From positions 13,475,836 to 13,539,835 of the forward strand of contig OX457032.1 of NCBI GenBank assembly GCA_949752745.1: 64,000 nt of DNA, written 5' to 3'. A model generated the notes under the pieces. That model ran no database searches. It was not told where the DNA came from and was given only the letters and a program-made list of their open reading frames with translations. Below are positions 47,304-58,262 of this stretch, piece by piece. Source of the stretch: Protula sp. h YS-2021. Taxonomy: Eukaryota; Annelida; Polychaeta; Sabellida; Serpulidae. The number at the start of each line of letters is the position of its first letter. Positions within the stretch are counted from its first letter, which is position 1. Position numbers and translations under genes: made by a program.

Positions 47304-49745
47304 TTACAGATTGTAATTAAGAGCAATTAATGCATCTTTGCAGTGATAATTCATCAGTTCGATATCCTCTTTCTGAAAGCTACTTCTCCAGCTGTTAATA
47401 CTGACAGTAATGTTCCTTCTTTGGGTGCTAAAAGCGCCACCGCTCTTTTTTGCATTGAGCGCTTGATTTAACCAGAAATATTCATTTTCGTGAACGCACA
47501 TTCCATAAAAATTATAAATTCGTTTGATTTCTTCAAAAGGATTCATGACAAGATCTTCATATTTCACAAGCAATATGGAATTCGGATATTTGAATTTCAA
47601 CCGATTGTAAATTTTGATATCTTTCATTAATTTTCGACAGTGGTATTTTGCTTCTAGCACATGGGAATTGTTTGTATCTCGGTAAGTGTGGGAAATCTTC
47701 ACTCGTGACGCAACTGTTCCTCTCGGATCTCTCACGTAATAAATCACGTAGAGATCTGGATCCATTTGAAGCATTTTTTTCACTGATTTCATAGTAACAC
47801 GCAGTGCTTTGTATGCAACCATTTGTGAGGCTTTGCACTTATTTTCTAAAAGATACATACATTTTTCAACGTAGGCATAAAATTGCTGTCTGCAAAAGGC
47901 GTGTCTGAGGAAATAGACATCTGTTTCTTCATTTGTTTCTCCATACAACTCTCTGACATTATGCATCAACATACTTTCTTGCGCAGCTTTAATACGAGCG
48001 GGACAATTATTTTTTAAAACTTGTCTTGAATTACCAGTGCACATCTTAATATGCATTTGACATTTTGTTGGATTTTCGTTTTTAGAGTTGTTGAATAAAC
48101 ACGCACGAAAGTCCGTAAATTGTTCTACTTTGCTTAAAGCCTTGTGAAAGAAAAATTCTACCGGAAGCTGGTTGAAGTTACACGACAGGAGGTTATGACT
48201 AAACATTGCCAAATCATCTAACTCCCATTCTTCGTATATCCTAAGCAATAATATAAAATGACTTGATATTATACTGCAAATTATCATGCCCAGGATTGGT
48301 TTAAATTTAAGAATAATAGTCAACCTTTTTGTTCCCTTTTCTACATGACTTTATGTGCAAATAGTTATTTTCCACACTTGCTAAGACAATTCGATGGTAT
48401 CCAAAATACGGAACAGAAGCTACCATGAAAATATTTTTACCTCGAGAAGTATTTGACAACTATTTTCTTACATTTGCAATGTAGACAACCAGAAGAACTA
48501 CACAATCCCTAGACGATAAAACATAATATAATTTCTTTGACTTTTAAACGTAACTAAATAGTTTTGCAACTAAGAAAGAAAGCTGTTTTGTATTACCTTA
48601 ACGTTGAGTTGCCTGGGGAGTGTTGGTACCAAAATATATCTTGTGGAAAGTGCCATGTTTTCTCTCCAAACTCTGAGTTGTAGAAGGCATCAAAGGGTTC
48701 GTACCAATATAACACTTGAGGATTATTGCGGAAGAACTCGCTAAAAAACGTGGATCCACCTCGCATGTAACAAAACAGCATTACTTTTTTCCTTCCTTCC
48801 AAAGACAGTATTGCCTGAAAATTGACCGAAAAAAATACGCTCGCACCTATCAAACATTTGGTGGGAGACTCAAGAGTTAGGTTTCTGAGAATTACATTAC
48901 ACTGACGATATATACAAATAACTAAACGCTTATGAGAACTGGGGTACTGAAAAGGAGATCAAATTTTAACATTTTAAGACGAAATCTGTAATCACGCGGG
49001 AACATAGAATAATTAAAATACATTGAGCTGTAGAAAAAAATCAAATAATTTTCAACTGAAGAATAAGGCATAACATAAAATTGCCTGTCTTACAACTAGT
49101 ATATACGTTTTTTATTGTTTTATTTATCTCAGGGTTATCTTACTATTTTGTCAAAAAATAAGTTAAACTAAAGGGATGATACAGAAATGATTTTTTTGCA
49201 GATGGTGTGTAATCATAATATCTGATTCATTGAAGCAGGCTGTAATTGGTGTTGTTTGTGACGATGACCATTGAGTTTGTTGTGGCTATAGTTTGATAGT
49301 TGATTACACTCTAAAGGACTGTCAGCCTACAGTATCAAGAGCTCATACCTGTCGTTTTTGAAGCCAGCCGTCTGACTTCTCTTTGTCTTTTCCAATGATT
49401 CTAGTGACTGATGTAGAAACTGGCATTCTATCTATATTAAGAAATATTTCTCAAGCAATAGCAGCTACAAGAAATTTACAACAATATATCAAATGATGTT
49501 ATTCACTGTTAACGTCTTTCATTTGTCTTTAATTTGACAGGTTATAATCTTACATTATTGCCATGGATACATTTAAGTTGGTTTCGTAGGAAAGCACGAC
49601 ATGTGTACGTACACTAACATTACTTACTTGAGCCAATATCTTCCAGCTTATCCTTGATATGTAATGCAGCAACACCAATAATAATAAATAGAAGCAGTTG
49701 TCTGCATTTCCTAGCCTTATTTATTCTTTTCATGGGTAAAACCAT
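47304..49745 (-). CDS. Carbohydrate sulfotransferase, four exons, intact
   Basis: Exons, leftward: 49,745-49,628, 49,431-49,349, 48,814-48,597 and 48,240-47,304, all with GT...AG borders; phases agree at every junction and give 451 codons before the stop. Exon 1 starts at ATG 49745 (an alternative ATG is at 49733) and encodes a short basic cytoplasmic tail and one membrane segment ('QLLLFIIIGVAALHI'), a type II Golgi signal anchor. Exon 3 has the PAPS 5'-phosphosulfate loop 'VMLFCYMRGGSTFFSEFF'; exon 4 has the 3'-phosphate site 'YVIYYVRDPRGTVASR'. Such enzymes transfer sulfate from PAPS to hydroxyls (often C6 of Gal/GlcNAc) of glycans. The exact acceptor cannot be told. Further 5' non-coding exons are possible. 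Confidence 0.9.
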
Positions 49746-49864
49746 TCTTCCGTATCCTAGAAAACAAGAAATTTTTTCGCCTGCTGTTAGTCGTTATTGT
49801 GGTATTTTGTTCTTCTGTTTAAGAACAAGAAAGTATAGAATGCCGTTTTTGTATTTATTAGGTA

Positions 49865-50585
49865 TTATTAATATCAAAAATTAATTAGCGATCTCAAAAC
49901 TTGATTTTTTGTCATTAAGAATTAATACTTTATATCAAAAATTCTAAATGTATTCTTCATCTCATAAGACAAATTTTTGACAGAAATAAATATTCAGTGA
50001 CATCAACAAAGATTTATTGGTATCCAAAATGATTTAATAATCTCTAATAATCTTTAATTCTCGACAGCAGAAAAAAAGAAGTATTTAAAAGCAAGAGCTT
50101 ATTTTTGACCTCAGTAATTTATTTTCTTTTCATTGATGTCAAGAATTTGCTTTATATAAAATTGTTTCAGAATGAGATTTTTGAATTTATATTTTATAAT
50201 CTGCAAATGATTTTAGATTTCAAAAATTAATTTCTGATATCAAAATCAGTCTACTTTTTATATCTAAAATTTAGAAGCAAACATCTATGAATGAATAATG
50301 ACCATTCTCTTATGCAAAAAAGAAGCAATTCTTGAGTTAAGCAGTTGTATTGTATAATTGATATCAATAATTCCATCGTGAATCTCCAAAATGTAATTGG
50401 TGATTCATTAAATTTTACATAAATGTGTGCCCCCTGAAGATTTTGTAAGTTTATAAAATTGCTTTTTTATCTCAAAAATAAATTTTTGCGATCTAAAATA
50501 AAATTATTGATAGCAAAACATAAATCAATGAAATCTACGCTGATTTTTGATATCTTAAATTACATTTTTATATCAAAAATTAGCA
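49865..50585. repeat. Cluster of degenerate GATATCAAAAATT motifs
   Basis: About fifteen variants of (T/G)ATATCAAAAATT, AATCTCAAAA or the complement TTTTTGATATC over 720 bp, in both orientations. Block A has no equivalent, so it arose or was inserted in block B only. Confidence 0.55.
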
Positions 50586-51712
50586 TTAAAGGTTGAAATG
50601 GTATTAGATAAAGAAGAGTGATCCTAAACGTTCTGCTTTTCCTTGAATAATTCTTTTAATTATTCTTATTCTGATTCTTATAATTATTACTGAATAGTAA
50701 GTGTAGTAAAAAGAAAAAAGAAAAACAGGCTGTTTTTCTTGTCTTTGGATTTGATATACGGTTCTTCTAAAGGCATGCCAAACATCTTCCAAGTAAAACT
50801 CATCTTTCCTGTAAGGATACGCATGGTGACGTGTGAAACCCTGTAACTGAGTGTACAATCATTTTAAGTGAAACGCCCCCTTTCTGCCAGATTTTAGAAC
50901 ACTTCAACTTAAACGAAATTAGTTTCAAAGAAAGCTTATAAATTATCCTCAGTATGTCGAATTAGTTTAAAGATATGTAATCTATGGCAAACTGCTTTAA
51001 AGCGTGTAGCCTTTTAGCTTTTAGTAAACTGGACACGGCCTCTTTTTAATTTTATCATTGGCCACATTTCAAAAACGCTGGTAAACACGTGCTCAGAACA
51101 TACTGAAACGGATTTTTAAGCATCTTTGGCGTCTTCTTTTAAATTGCTCAACTGTATTCTGAGGCAATATTTTACCCCCTCCACCCCTCCCCCCCCCCCC
51201 CGACCACCCAGATCTTTTTATTTTTATCATTAGCCACATCTACAGAACGCAGATTTTATATGTATTTTTATCCAATTTTGTGGCTTGATTTTACACATTC
51301 CATGTGGCCTATTTCTAATTACAAGTACGTCAACGAACCAATTAGGGAATCACCACGCCTTAGAGTCGATACAATGTTGGTTTTGGTTCAAGATCTGCAA
51401 ATAAAGTATATACAAATTAACACACTTGGAGTTGTTTGATTTAATTTAACAGTAAGGTAAGTTGTTTCTTAATCTTGTAATCATTACATCTACTCAACAT
51501 CTGTAATGCATGCATGAAGATCGCAGTTCAATATCTGATTGACTCATCGCGAGCACTGAAGCTTCTTTCACTTCTTACACAACCTCCCCCCCCCCCCCTT
51601 CCCCTTCCCCGGAGGAAGCGGGATGTGTCCATCACTCAGGATTTGGGTTGTTTTTTATTATTCAAAAACTTGTGAATATACCAATTTTGATGTCACTCGG
51701 AAACGCAGAAAT
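50586..51712. other. Upstream flank of the sulfotransferase gene in block B
   Basis: Non-coding sequence collinear with block A 35.9-36.83 kb, with C-runs at about 51,189-51,200 and 51,586-51,598 that block A lacks. Confidence 0.5.
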
Positions 51713-51775
51713 AGGTTGGGGCGACATTTCTGGACACTGTGAGAACCCCCTCCTGGTGACTGATAGACTCAGCCC
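51713..51775. repeat. Left terminal inverted repeat of element 2
   Basis: Reverse-complement match to about 62,810-62,872. The first bases are AG, as is usual for Polinton termini. A C-run follows directly. Confidence 0.85.
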
Positions 51776-51897
51776 CCCCCCCCCCCCACCATAACGAACT
51801 GTTGCAGAGCTGAGCTTATGTGCAGAGACAGCTCTATAGCACTATCAATCATCTCACCTCCCCACGATTGAACATTCCCACGGTCCCACTAACATCT

Positions 51898-51932
51898 CAG
51901 TTGATCCACATTCCGATTGAGTGGATCAACTG
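51898..51932. promoter_or_regulatory. Perfect 12-bp inverted repeat (hairpin) near the left terminus
   Basis: CAGTTGATCCAC and GTGGATCAACTG flank an 11-base loop (51,910-51,920). It lies 185 bp inside the element end, between C-rich tracts. Possible protein-binding or hairpin structure; role unknown. Confidence 0.7.
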
Positions 51933-51989
51933 TTAAGTAACCTGTTAAGATGACAGGCGACCCCTCCACCCCACCCCTCCCTCCCGTCT

Positions 51990-52145
51990 AGGGGCAAAAA
52001 TAAGATTTTAGCAGTTTCAGACGATTCTGCTCATTTTCCATTTCTGAACGCCCCCCGCGTAAGGGCTAAAATCAGATTTTCGCATAGTTTTACGTTTCAT
52101 GCAATTCTGGACCTCACCCCCTCAACCCCCCCCCCCCCCCTCTCA
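51990..52145. repeat. ~70-bp degenerate direct repeat and C-runs
   Basis: GGGCAAAAATAAGATTTTAGC (51,992) and GGGCTAAAATCAGATTTTCGC (52,063) open two similar segments, each followed by TTTC-rich text and a C-rich end; a ~16-base C-run closes the second at about 52,126-52,140. Confidence 0.65.
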
Positions 52146-52266
52146 AAAGCTATGTACTATATGGCAGGCATGCCAACTTCAACAGTGCAAAGCTTCAAAA
52201 CTACTGAACCAATTTCAAGCAGTCATGGAGCGTTATTGAAGGATTAGGATGACTATCTTGACTGAT

Positions 52267-52772
52267 ATGGAGAATGACTTCAATATCAGCAGTACCTTAA
52301 CCGTGAGGGTTGAAGATGAAAAGATTGGCCAATATATCAGAATCATACAAAATATCAAATGGGCTGTATTATCTGTTTCCCTCTGGTAGGCTGTGAATAG
52401 CAACTTGTAGAAGCTGCGCAACATCGGCTACAAGCTATACTTAACAAATGTCAAGCGCATAGAAGTGATTACCTCCAACCATATGCGCTATGTTATCTTT
52501 GTGCACATCTCTCACTTTAACGGTAAGGACTTTGCTTACTACATCAACTTCAGTGATTAGGAATGGGCACGCTGTTGGAGATAATGCCACAAATAAACAG
52601 TGTGTTATTTGGCGAGTCAGCATCAACATCTTCTAGTCTTCTAATTGATGAAAAATATAAGGAGTGTCATGATGTGGAAATACCGATCAAAGTGACAAGA
52701 ATCAAACTGACCAAAAAACAAATGAGCAAATACCAAAGCGGGCAATGTTTTCAGCAAAGACTGAAACTATAA
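52267..52772 (+). pseudogene. PC4-like gene relic of element 2
   Basis: Homologue of 10,179-10,799: 'STLTVRVEDEKIGQYIRI', 'KLRNIGYKLYLTN', 'DFAYYINFSD' line up with the element 1 protein. Nonsense codons are TAG at 52,387-52,389, 52,408-52,410 and 52,558-52,560. After that the frame shifts, and 52,563-52,772 continues with 'TLLEIMPQINSVL' and 'IPIKVTRIKL'. The zinc-cluster part is missing. Confidence 0.7.
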
Positions 52773-52870
52773 AAGAACTCGCAGATAAAGTGCATAATCA
52801 TATATTCTGTAGAGAGTAAATAGTAAAGACGTGTCTTTTGTAAATAACTGTTTTGTTTTGTATTTTTAAC

Positions 52871-53050
52871 ATGGATGTTATTTTCAAACGGATTTATGTA
52901 GACTTTATGACTGATGAATTGACTCGGTTTGGATCTGAGGAAGAACAGCTTTGGCATTTTGATGCTTTTTGGAACTTTGCGCACTATAACCTTGACAGAA
53001 CTCAATTACACAACAAATTCATTGAACATTGTTATGAAACTGACGCATAG
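52871..53050 (+). CDS. Small conserved Polinton ORF (truncated copy)
   Basis: Intact 59-codon frame from ATG 52871; homologous to the first 55 residues of the 95-aa ORF at 10,864-11,151 and ending early. The neighbouring downstream Cys-rich ORF of element 1 has no counterpart here. Confidence 0.55.
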   Translation: MDVIFKRIYVDFMTDELTRFGSEEEQLWHFDAFWNFAHYNLDRTQLHNKFIEHCYETDA

Positions 53051-53354
53051 GACTTTAATTTTCATTCTGCATTTTACTTTTTACTAGCATTTTACTGCTA
53101 GAATTATTTTACATTATGATGATGCTGTTTCACTGTCATCAGAGCATGTCACGTTAATAATGAACGCGTTGATACAAATATAGACATTTGCAAAATGTTT
53201 CCAGAACATTAAAGTTTATATGTATGAATTGTAGGCCGCAACCTAATCTTTAAACTGGCTTTCTCTGAAATGTTAAGATATTAGTTAAGTTATTCATATT
53301 TGCATGTAAATAAAAGTTTTGTTATGTGAATGATTGGTTTCATTTCGAGTTAAT
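53051..53354. other. Spacer before the integrase relic
   Basis: AT-rich 300-bp spacer. An AATAAAAG signal at about 53,309 precedes the integrase. Nothing else seen. Confidence 0.4.
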
Positions 53355-54433
53355 ATGGCCACGTGGATAGGCTACTTACTTTAAACCTGGAATCCCTGGA
53401 GCATTTGGAGGATCTAACAAGTTATACAAACTATTTAACAAAATAAACATCCTGTAACATATTCAAAAGTGAAGATCATGATGCATTTAGTTTACTTCAA
53501 CCAGTGAAATACCAATTCAGACGACAACGTATAATTACCCGTGGTATTGATGATATGTGGGATGTGGACTTGGCAGATGTGACCAACATTGTAGAACATA
53601 ATGAAGAAAAATTACTTTTTACTATTCATTGATATCTTTTCCAAACACTTGTGGGTGCACCTATTCCAAACAAAATTCCTACTAGTTTCATTCAAGCCTT
53701 CCAAAAGATTTTTACAAGAAACAACAAGAAGACCTAGAACATTGAGGTCGATTAATAGAACAGAATTTAAGAACAGATGGGCAAAGCAATTTCTAAAGAA
53801 AGAAGGCATTCATACATATACTACCAAGAATGAGACGAAAGCCAGCTTTGCTGAAAAAGTCATACGTACTCTTCAAAGAATGCTGCATCGCTATTTTCTA
53901 CATCGGCAAACATATCGGTACACAGATGTCTTACAAGACTTAGTCTACAATTATAATCATAGGACTCATCGATCCTTACCCAATGCACTATCACCGGTGG
54001 ACATTACCAAGAAGATTGAATCCAAGGTGTGGAAACATATGTATATTGACAAATTGAAAATGAAAGCAACGAAAAAATCCAAACCCTTCAAATTTAAAAT
54101 CAGTCAACATGTTCGCATTTCACACATGAAATCTTTATTTCAAAAGAATTATCATATAAAAGGGACATAAGAGGTGGTCATTGTCACACATCCTTGTAAG
54201 AAGCAAGGAATACGCTCGTATCGTGTCAAAGACGTCATAGACAAAGATATTGATGGTCATTTCTATGAAGAAGAACTACAAGCTGTTATAAAAGACGTTC
54301 AGTCCGTGTATAAAATTGATAAGTTTTGAAGACACGAAAAAGAGGAAGTGTGAAAGAATTATTTGACAAGTAGTTAGGCTGGTCAAAGAAATTTAATAGT
54401 TGCGCCAAGGAATCTGATATTCAAGAATTATGA
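53355..54433 (+). pseudogene. INT: Integrase with chromodomain, element 2, broken
   Basis: Homologue of 12,047-13,143 with several frameshifts; the longest surviving frame is 53,601-54,170. The first catalytic Asp region ('DDMWDVDLADV', about 53,550-53,580) and the Glu region ('ASFAEKVIRTL') are kept. The second catalytic Asp is gone: the 'LRSDKGAEF' of element 1 reads 'LRSINRTEF' here. The chromodomain region near 54,300-54,430 is frameshifted and has stops. It ends in the same ATGA overlap with the ATPase relic. Confidence 0.85.
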
Positions 54434-54624
54434 AGCATCCGTTTGGTTTCTGGTGGTGGAAAAACATCTCTTGTGAAAGCGCTCATTGATCTGAAACCAA
54501 AGACAGAAGATAAGTTACGTATTTGAACAGGAATTCTACCAAGTGATACACATTACGTTTATGTTAATGACATATTTATGAAGAAGAATAACATCAATTT
54601 GATACTGAACGTCAAGATAACTAG
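54430..54624 (+). pseudogene. ATP: ATPase relic with large internal deletion
   Basis: The Walker A region ('GGGKTSLVKAL') runs directly into the C-terminal 'LIDLKPKTEDKLRI' of the same gene, so about 400-450 bp, including Walker B, were lost. A TGA follows within the C-terminal part at about 54,525. Clearly inactive. Confidence 0.8.
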
Positions 54625-54943
54625 ACCAATTCAAGCGAATCAACTATTTCTTCGTTTGTTGGCACGGAGCAGTGCTTAACGATGTAAATCTTTATTGAAG
54701 CAAGTCACAAAAGATGAATTGGCCAGTTTGTTTGAAATATGCTTGAATATATTGCATGAGCACTTACCATTGAGGTCACATATGTATAAAAAATTAAAGT
54801 GTAAACAACAAACCATTCGACAAATGACTTATAACAAAATTTCCCTTAAGCGTAAAAATAAACTGATTAATCAGAAAGATGGATTCGTTGGAACAATTGC
54901 GGGAATTGCGCTTCCATTATTAGCTCAATTATTACTAAAATAA
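54617..54943 (+). pseudogene. Small virion-type ORF, element 2
   Basis: Homologue of 13,792-14,118 in one frame. The start codon is changed to ATA and TAA interrupts at 54,677-54,679; the rest (54,695-54,943) is open and keeps 'ASLFEICLNIL', 'KISLKRKNKLINQKDGF' and the hydrophobic tail. Confidence 0.75.
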
Positions 54944-55470
54944 AGCATGCATTAAAAATTATCCTTATACCTGAATCAGAGTATAGAAAATTATTAGAAG
55001 TGAATAAATTTTAAAAAAGAAACGAAATCGTGAAACTACTACAGAAATGTCTCTTCTTCTTGGTCGTCATTTACGAACAATTCAATCACAACAACAAAAG
55101 TCTGCTGCAGCAGTTGCCGCGGGAAAGTCAGAACAGTCACAACTGTTAATATTTCTAAACCATTTTCATCCTATATATCATGTGAAATAACACAACTTCT
55201 GACAGAACTTAAGAAATATTGCACAAGATGTACAGATAAGAATGAACTTGTGTTGAAAACATTACTGATTTGCTGAAAGAAACATTAGCTGCTGCAAGAA
55301 GAAAAGAACGACAAGTACCACTACCAGGCTGGAAGTACTTTATTCAGGAAATTGTAGATGATAATACTCAAAAAGACTGTTTTGACAGCAAGACAGCTCG
55401 TGAAGACATTACAAAAGAAATGAAACAGCGTCAACAAAGACTGTTTCCAGAAGAATGGGAAACTTTTTAA
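54944..55470 (+). pseudogene. Conserved Polinton ORF, element 2 copy
   Basis: Homologue of 14,115-14,701. The ATG is altered, the middle is shortened and frameshifted, and the last part is open at 55,270-55,470 ('GWKYFIQEIVDDN', 'RQQRLFPEEWETF'). Confidence 0.75.
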
Positions 55471-55539
55471 CATGGTTTAAAGAGTTATGTTGTTGCCAAG
55501 AAAAAGAAACTACAACTGATATTCCTGTAAAAATAAGGT

Positions 55540-57125
55540 GGATATGCCTGTTTTCCACTAGGGAATCCTGTAGCCGTGCTCCCAACCCCCTTTCTTAAGC
55601 GAATTTTTATCGCATATTTTAAAATAGAAAACGTGTTCTTTCTATGTAGTTTTTTGTTCTAAAACACTCGTCGGTCATCTTTCATTGTCATTTGCCGCCA
55701 TCTAATGGTTTTTAACATTAATTGCTTCCACTTTGTTTGCTTTATATGTAAAATACCTTTATATAACGTGTTCGCCTTTTTCAGCAGGCTTGCTCAAGAA
55801 GGAGCGAGATGTTTAAGCCATCATCAAATAGAAAGCGTCCAGTTTTCAGTGACATTACTCTCTCATTTGTACCATAGTTAAGAGTCGGGCCAAAAATCAG
55901 TCAAATTAGATGTTCAATGTATTCCAATTTGTTTAAAAAAACATTTAATTTACAAGCCTTTAAACAAGTTTAATACTCGAATGATCGTTTGAGTGCATTC
56001 GTATTGAAGACAGGAGCATCTCCTGACAGGTTTTGATTGGAATGTATTTATAAAATGCAGCTTGATGTATGATTTCTTATTCACTCGTTTTGTGTTATGT
56101 TGTTTTCAACACATAGACACTGGTGGTTTGTGATCCTATAATGGTTAGCATAGTAATTTGGTTGTTAAATTGTATTTAAAAACGTTTTTGAAGTAAAAGG
56201 TTTAATGATTGTTTGGTGCCAAAAGTTGACCAATCGCATTGCAATGTTTTATGCCACGTGACTGCTTTAGGTATTTAGGTTAAGCGATTAAGTATTCTTC
56301 ATCACTGGTAAGTGATGCATAGAAGAGGTCAGACAAAAATAACAGTGACGTGAAGAAGAGTAAGAAGTATCTAAAAGGAGCAGGTCAAGCACAATTTGGT
56401 GTGCTTCAGTATGTATCTGAAAACTACGGATAAAAAATTACAGTTGTGTCTTGTGTTTTACCGGGTTTTAATCAGGTAAATTAGTCATTTGCCAGCTACG
56501 CAGGATTTTAATGCTTGTTGTAATGGATGCTTATTGTAATGGATGGTGCGTTTTAAAACGCTTTTCAATGGGTAACCACTAAATAAGTAAGCAATGGTGT
56601 CTTTAATATCGTCAATTTTCTGTAAATAAATGTGGTGTTTTGCTGTTTCTCTGTTGGTAGAGAATCGCTAGAAGTGATAGTGCCTCTATCGTCAGCTTAG
56701 ATAGAGAATTGTGTCATTTCGAGGGCCTTTTGCTTTCAGTGTAGGGGATCATAGCCGCACATTACTCGTGTTTCTTTGTGTTGTTTCTTCCTCTGTGACG
56801 TACTGTCCTAGTTTGTGACCTGATCAGCTGTTTTTTGTTATTGTGTGAGGTACCGTTCTAGTTTTTGACCTGACCATCTGTTTTTTTTTTTTTTTGTTAT
56901 TGTGTGACGTACCGCTCTAGACCCGTGATCAACTGTTTTTGTGCTGGCATTACGTGATGTTAATTCTTTGTTAATAAAGCAGAAAACTGTTGTGAGTTGT
57001 TGTTTATTTCGTGTTCGATGCACTAAGCAAACCGTACCCATAAAATAAGACCTTCGGTCATGGCAATTTCACCTAGCATCTTGCTCTTATTTATACCCGG
57101 CTATCAGCGGTCCCGGTTTAACACA
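55540..57125. mobile_element. ~1.6-kb non-coding insertion inside element 2
   Basis: Element 1 reads ...CCTGTAAAAATTAGGTG then TGTTAGTGCTTGTTGTCA at 14,760-14,793; element 2 has CCTGTAAAAATAAGGTG at 55,526 and AGTGCTTGTTGTCA only at 57,126, so about 1.58 kb lies between. It has AATAAAGCAGAAAACTG near 56,976 and no coding frame, compatible with a solo LTR or a non-autonomous element. Beyond 57,139 the sequence jumps to the middle of the capsid gene, which marks a separate deletion of the penton, pVI-like and early capsid genes. Confidence 0.6.
56796..56945. repeat. ~55-bp tandem repeat, 3 copies, within the insertion
   Basis: Units of the type GTGACGTAC(T/C)G(T/C)(C/T)CTAG...GACC(T/C)GA(T/C)CA(G/T)CTGTTTTT...GTTATTGT begin near 56,796, 56,845 and 56,904. 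Confidence 0.75.
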
Positions 57126-57139
57126 AGTGCTTGTTGTCA

Positions 57140-57895
57140 AGTACAGAAGAATATTTAGATTTTAAGCAGACTTGTGGTGTAGATGACAGCGTAACATCCA
57201 TCAATGATTTGTTTAACGGTCCAATATTGAACTATTTCTTAATGATCGATTGATTTCATATAGTAACATTTCCATGGTTATACCAGCGTCATTTTCTCAC
57301 GTCATCCAAGTTTCGGAAGAAAGTCTTAATTATGAACGCTCTATGCGATGAATTCTCATGCGATAAAATCAGTCAATCATGAAAAGTTTTCATCTAAATG
57401 CTGACGGTGGTGAACCAGATAATTTATGAAATAATGGTTTACCTGATCATTATTTGCATACGCATCTAAGCCGTGATTTTATGCGTATGGTTGCCTAAAG
57501 AGTGGACTTGTTTGAGCAGGATCGTTATCTTCCCAATGGTTTGAGCATAAAACTGCGTTTGCATAGACGAAAAGATGAATATTTATTGATGGCTTTAGAT
57601 GATAATTTTAAGGTAGAAGTGAAAGATGTGTTTTAACCATTCGCAAAGCGAGAGCTAGTCCAGGTTTTCAGCTAGGACGCACAGATGTATTGATAAAAAC
57701 TCAAACAAAATTAATATTACGAGAAAAGACTGTAAAATGTTAGCCATTCCCGCTGGATTGCAATCTTTTGGGAAGATTGGCCTAGAGGTTATGCTTTATG
57801 CTCTTTTGACTTAGCACCTGATTATGATGGTTATGACCATTACACCATTATCAAGCATGGAAATCTGTGACTAGAGATGAATTTTGCCAGTGCTT
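57140..57895 (+). pseudogene. Major capsid protein relic, element 2
   Basis: Matches element 1 from about 16,200 onward ('STEEYLDF', 'DDSVTSINDLFNG', 'DLFEQDRYLPNGLSIKLRLH', 'EMNFASASQ') with internal deletions, frameshifts and stops. It stops abruptly near 57,895, so the capsid C-terminus and the protease are deleted. Confidence 0.85.
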
Positions 57896-57904
57896 CGCAA
57901 AAAA

Positions 57905-58260
57905 AGTCATGCTGAAGTAGTGATCCACTGACGTAATTTTCTTCTTCGGCATTTGCCATTCTTTCAATAACAATAAAATTCCCTTCTTGGTAGAATATAA
58001 TCTCTCAGAGGCATGATCTGTGATATATCTACAAATGGCTAACAATAAAATTCCCTTCTTGGTAGAATATAATCTCTCAGAGGCATGATCTGTGATATAT
58101 CTACAAATGGTAACCATCATTTGGTGTTGCTTTTTCCCCAGTTTAATATATTTTTCTCCACTGATGGATATCATAATTGGTAACTCAGACTCATCTTCTT
58201 CATAGACCTTGCAGTGGCAACAGCATTAAGCTCAAATTCTCGCTCTGATTTAGGCTTAGG
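57905..58260 (-). pseudogene. Unassigned minus-strand gene remnant with 71-bp duplication
   Basis: Minus-strand frame 57,851-58,174 begins 'MISISGEKYIKLGKKQHQ'. A segment encoding 'ICRYITDHASERLYS' occurs twice because of an exact ~71-bp tandem duplication at 57,969-58,039 and 58,040-58,110. No family recognised. Confidence 0.45.
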
Positions 58261-58262
58261 TT

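Larger units (their letters stand above)
44115..51712. repeat. Segmental duplication, block B (left part)
   Basis: Direct repeat of block A (see landmarks there). It is interrupted at 51,712 by the left end of Polinton element 2, and the counterpart of 36,900-37,150 is found only after that element, at about 62,950-63,200. Confidence 0.85.

Noticed and set aside
47557..47838. 93-codon minus-strand frame inside sulfotransferase exon 4
   Set aside because: Out-of-frame shadow of the real exon.
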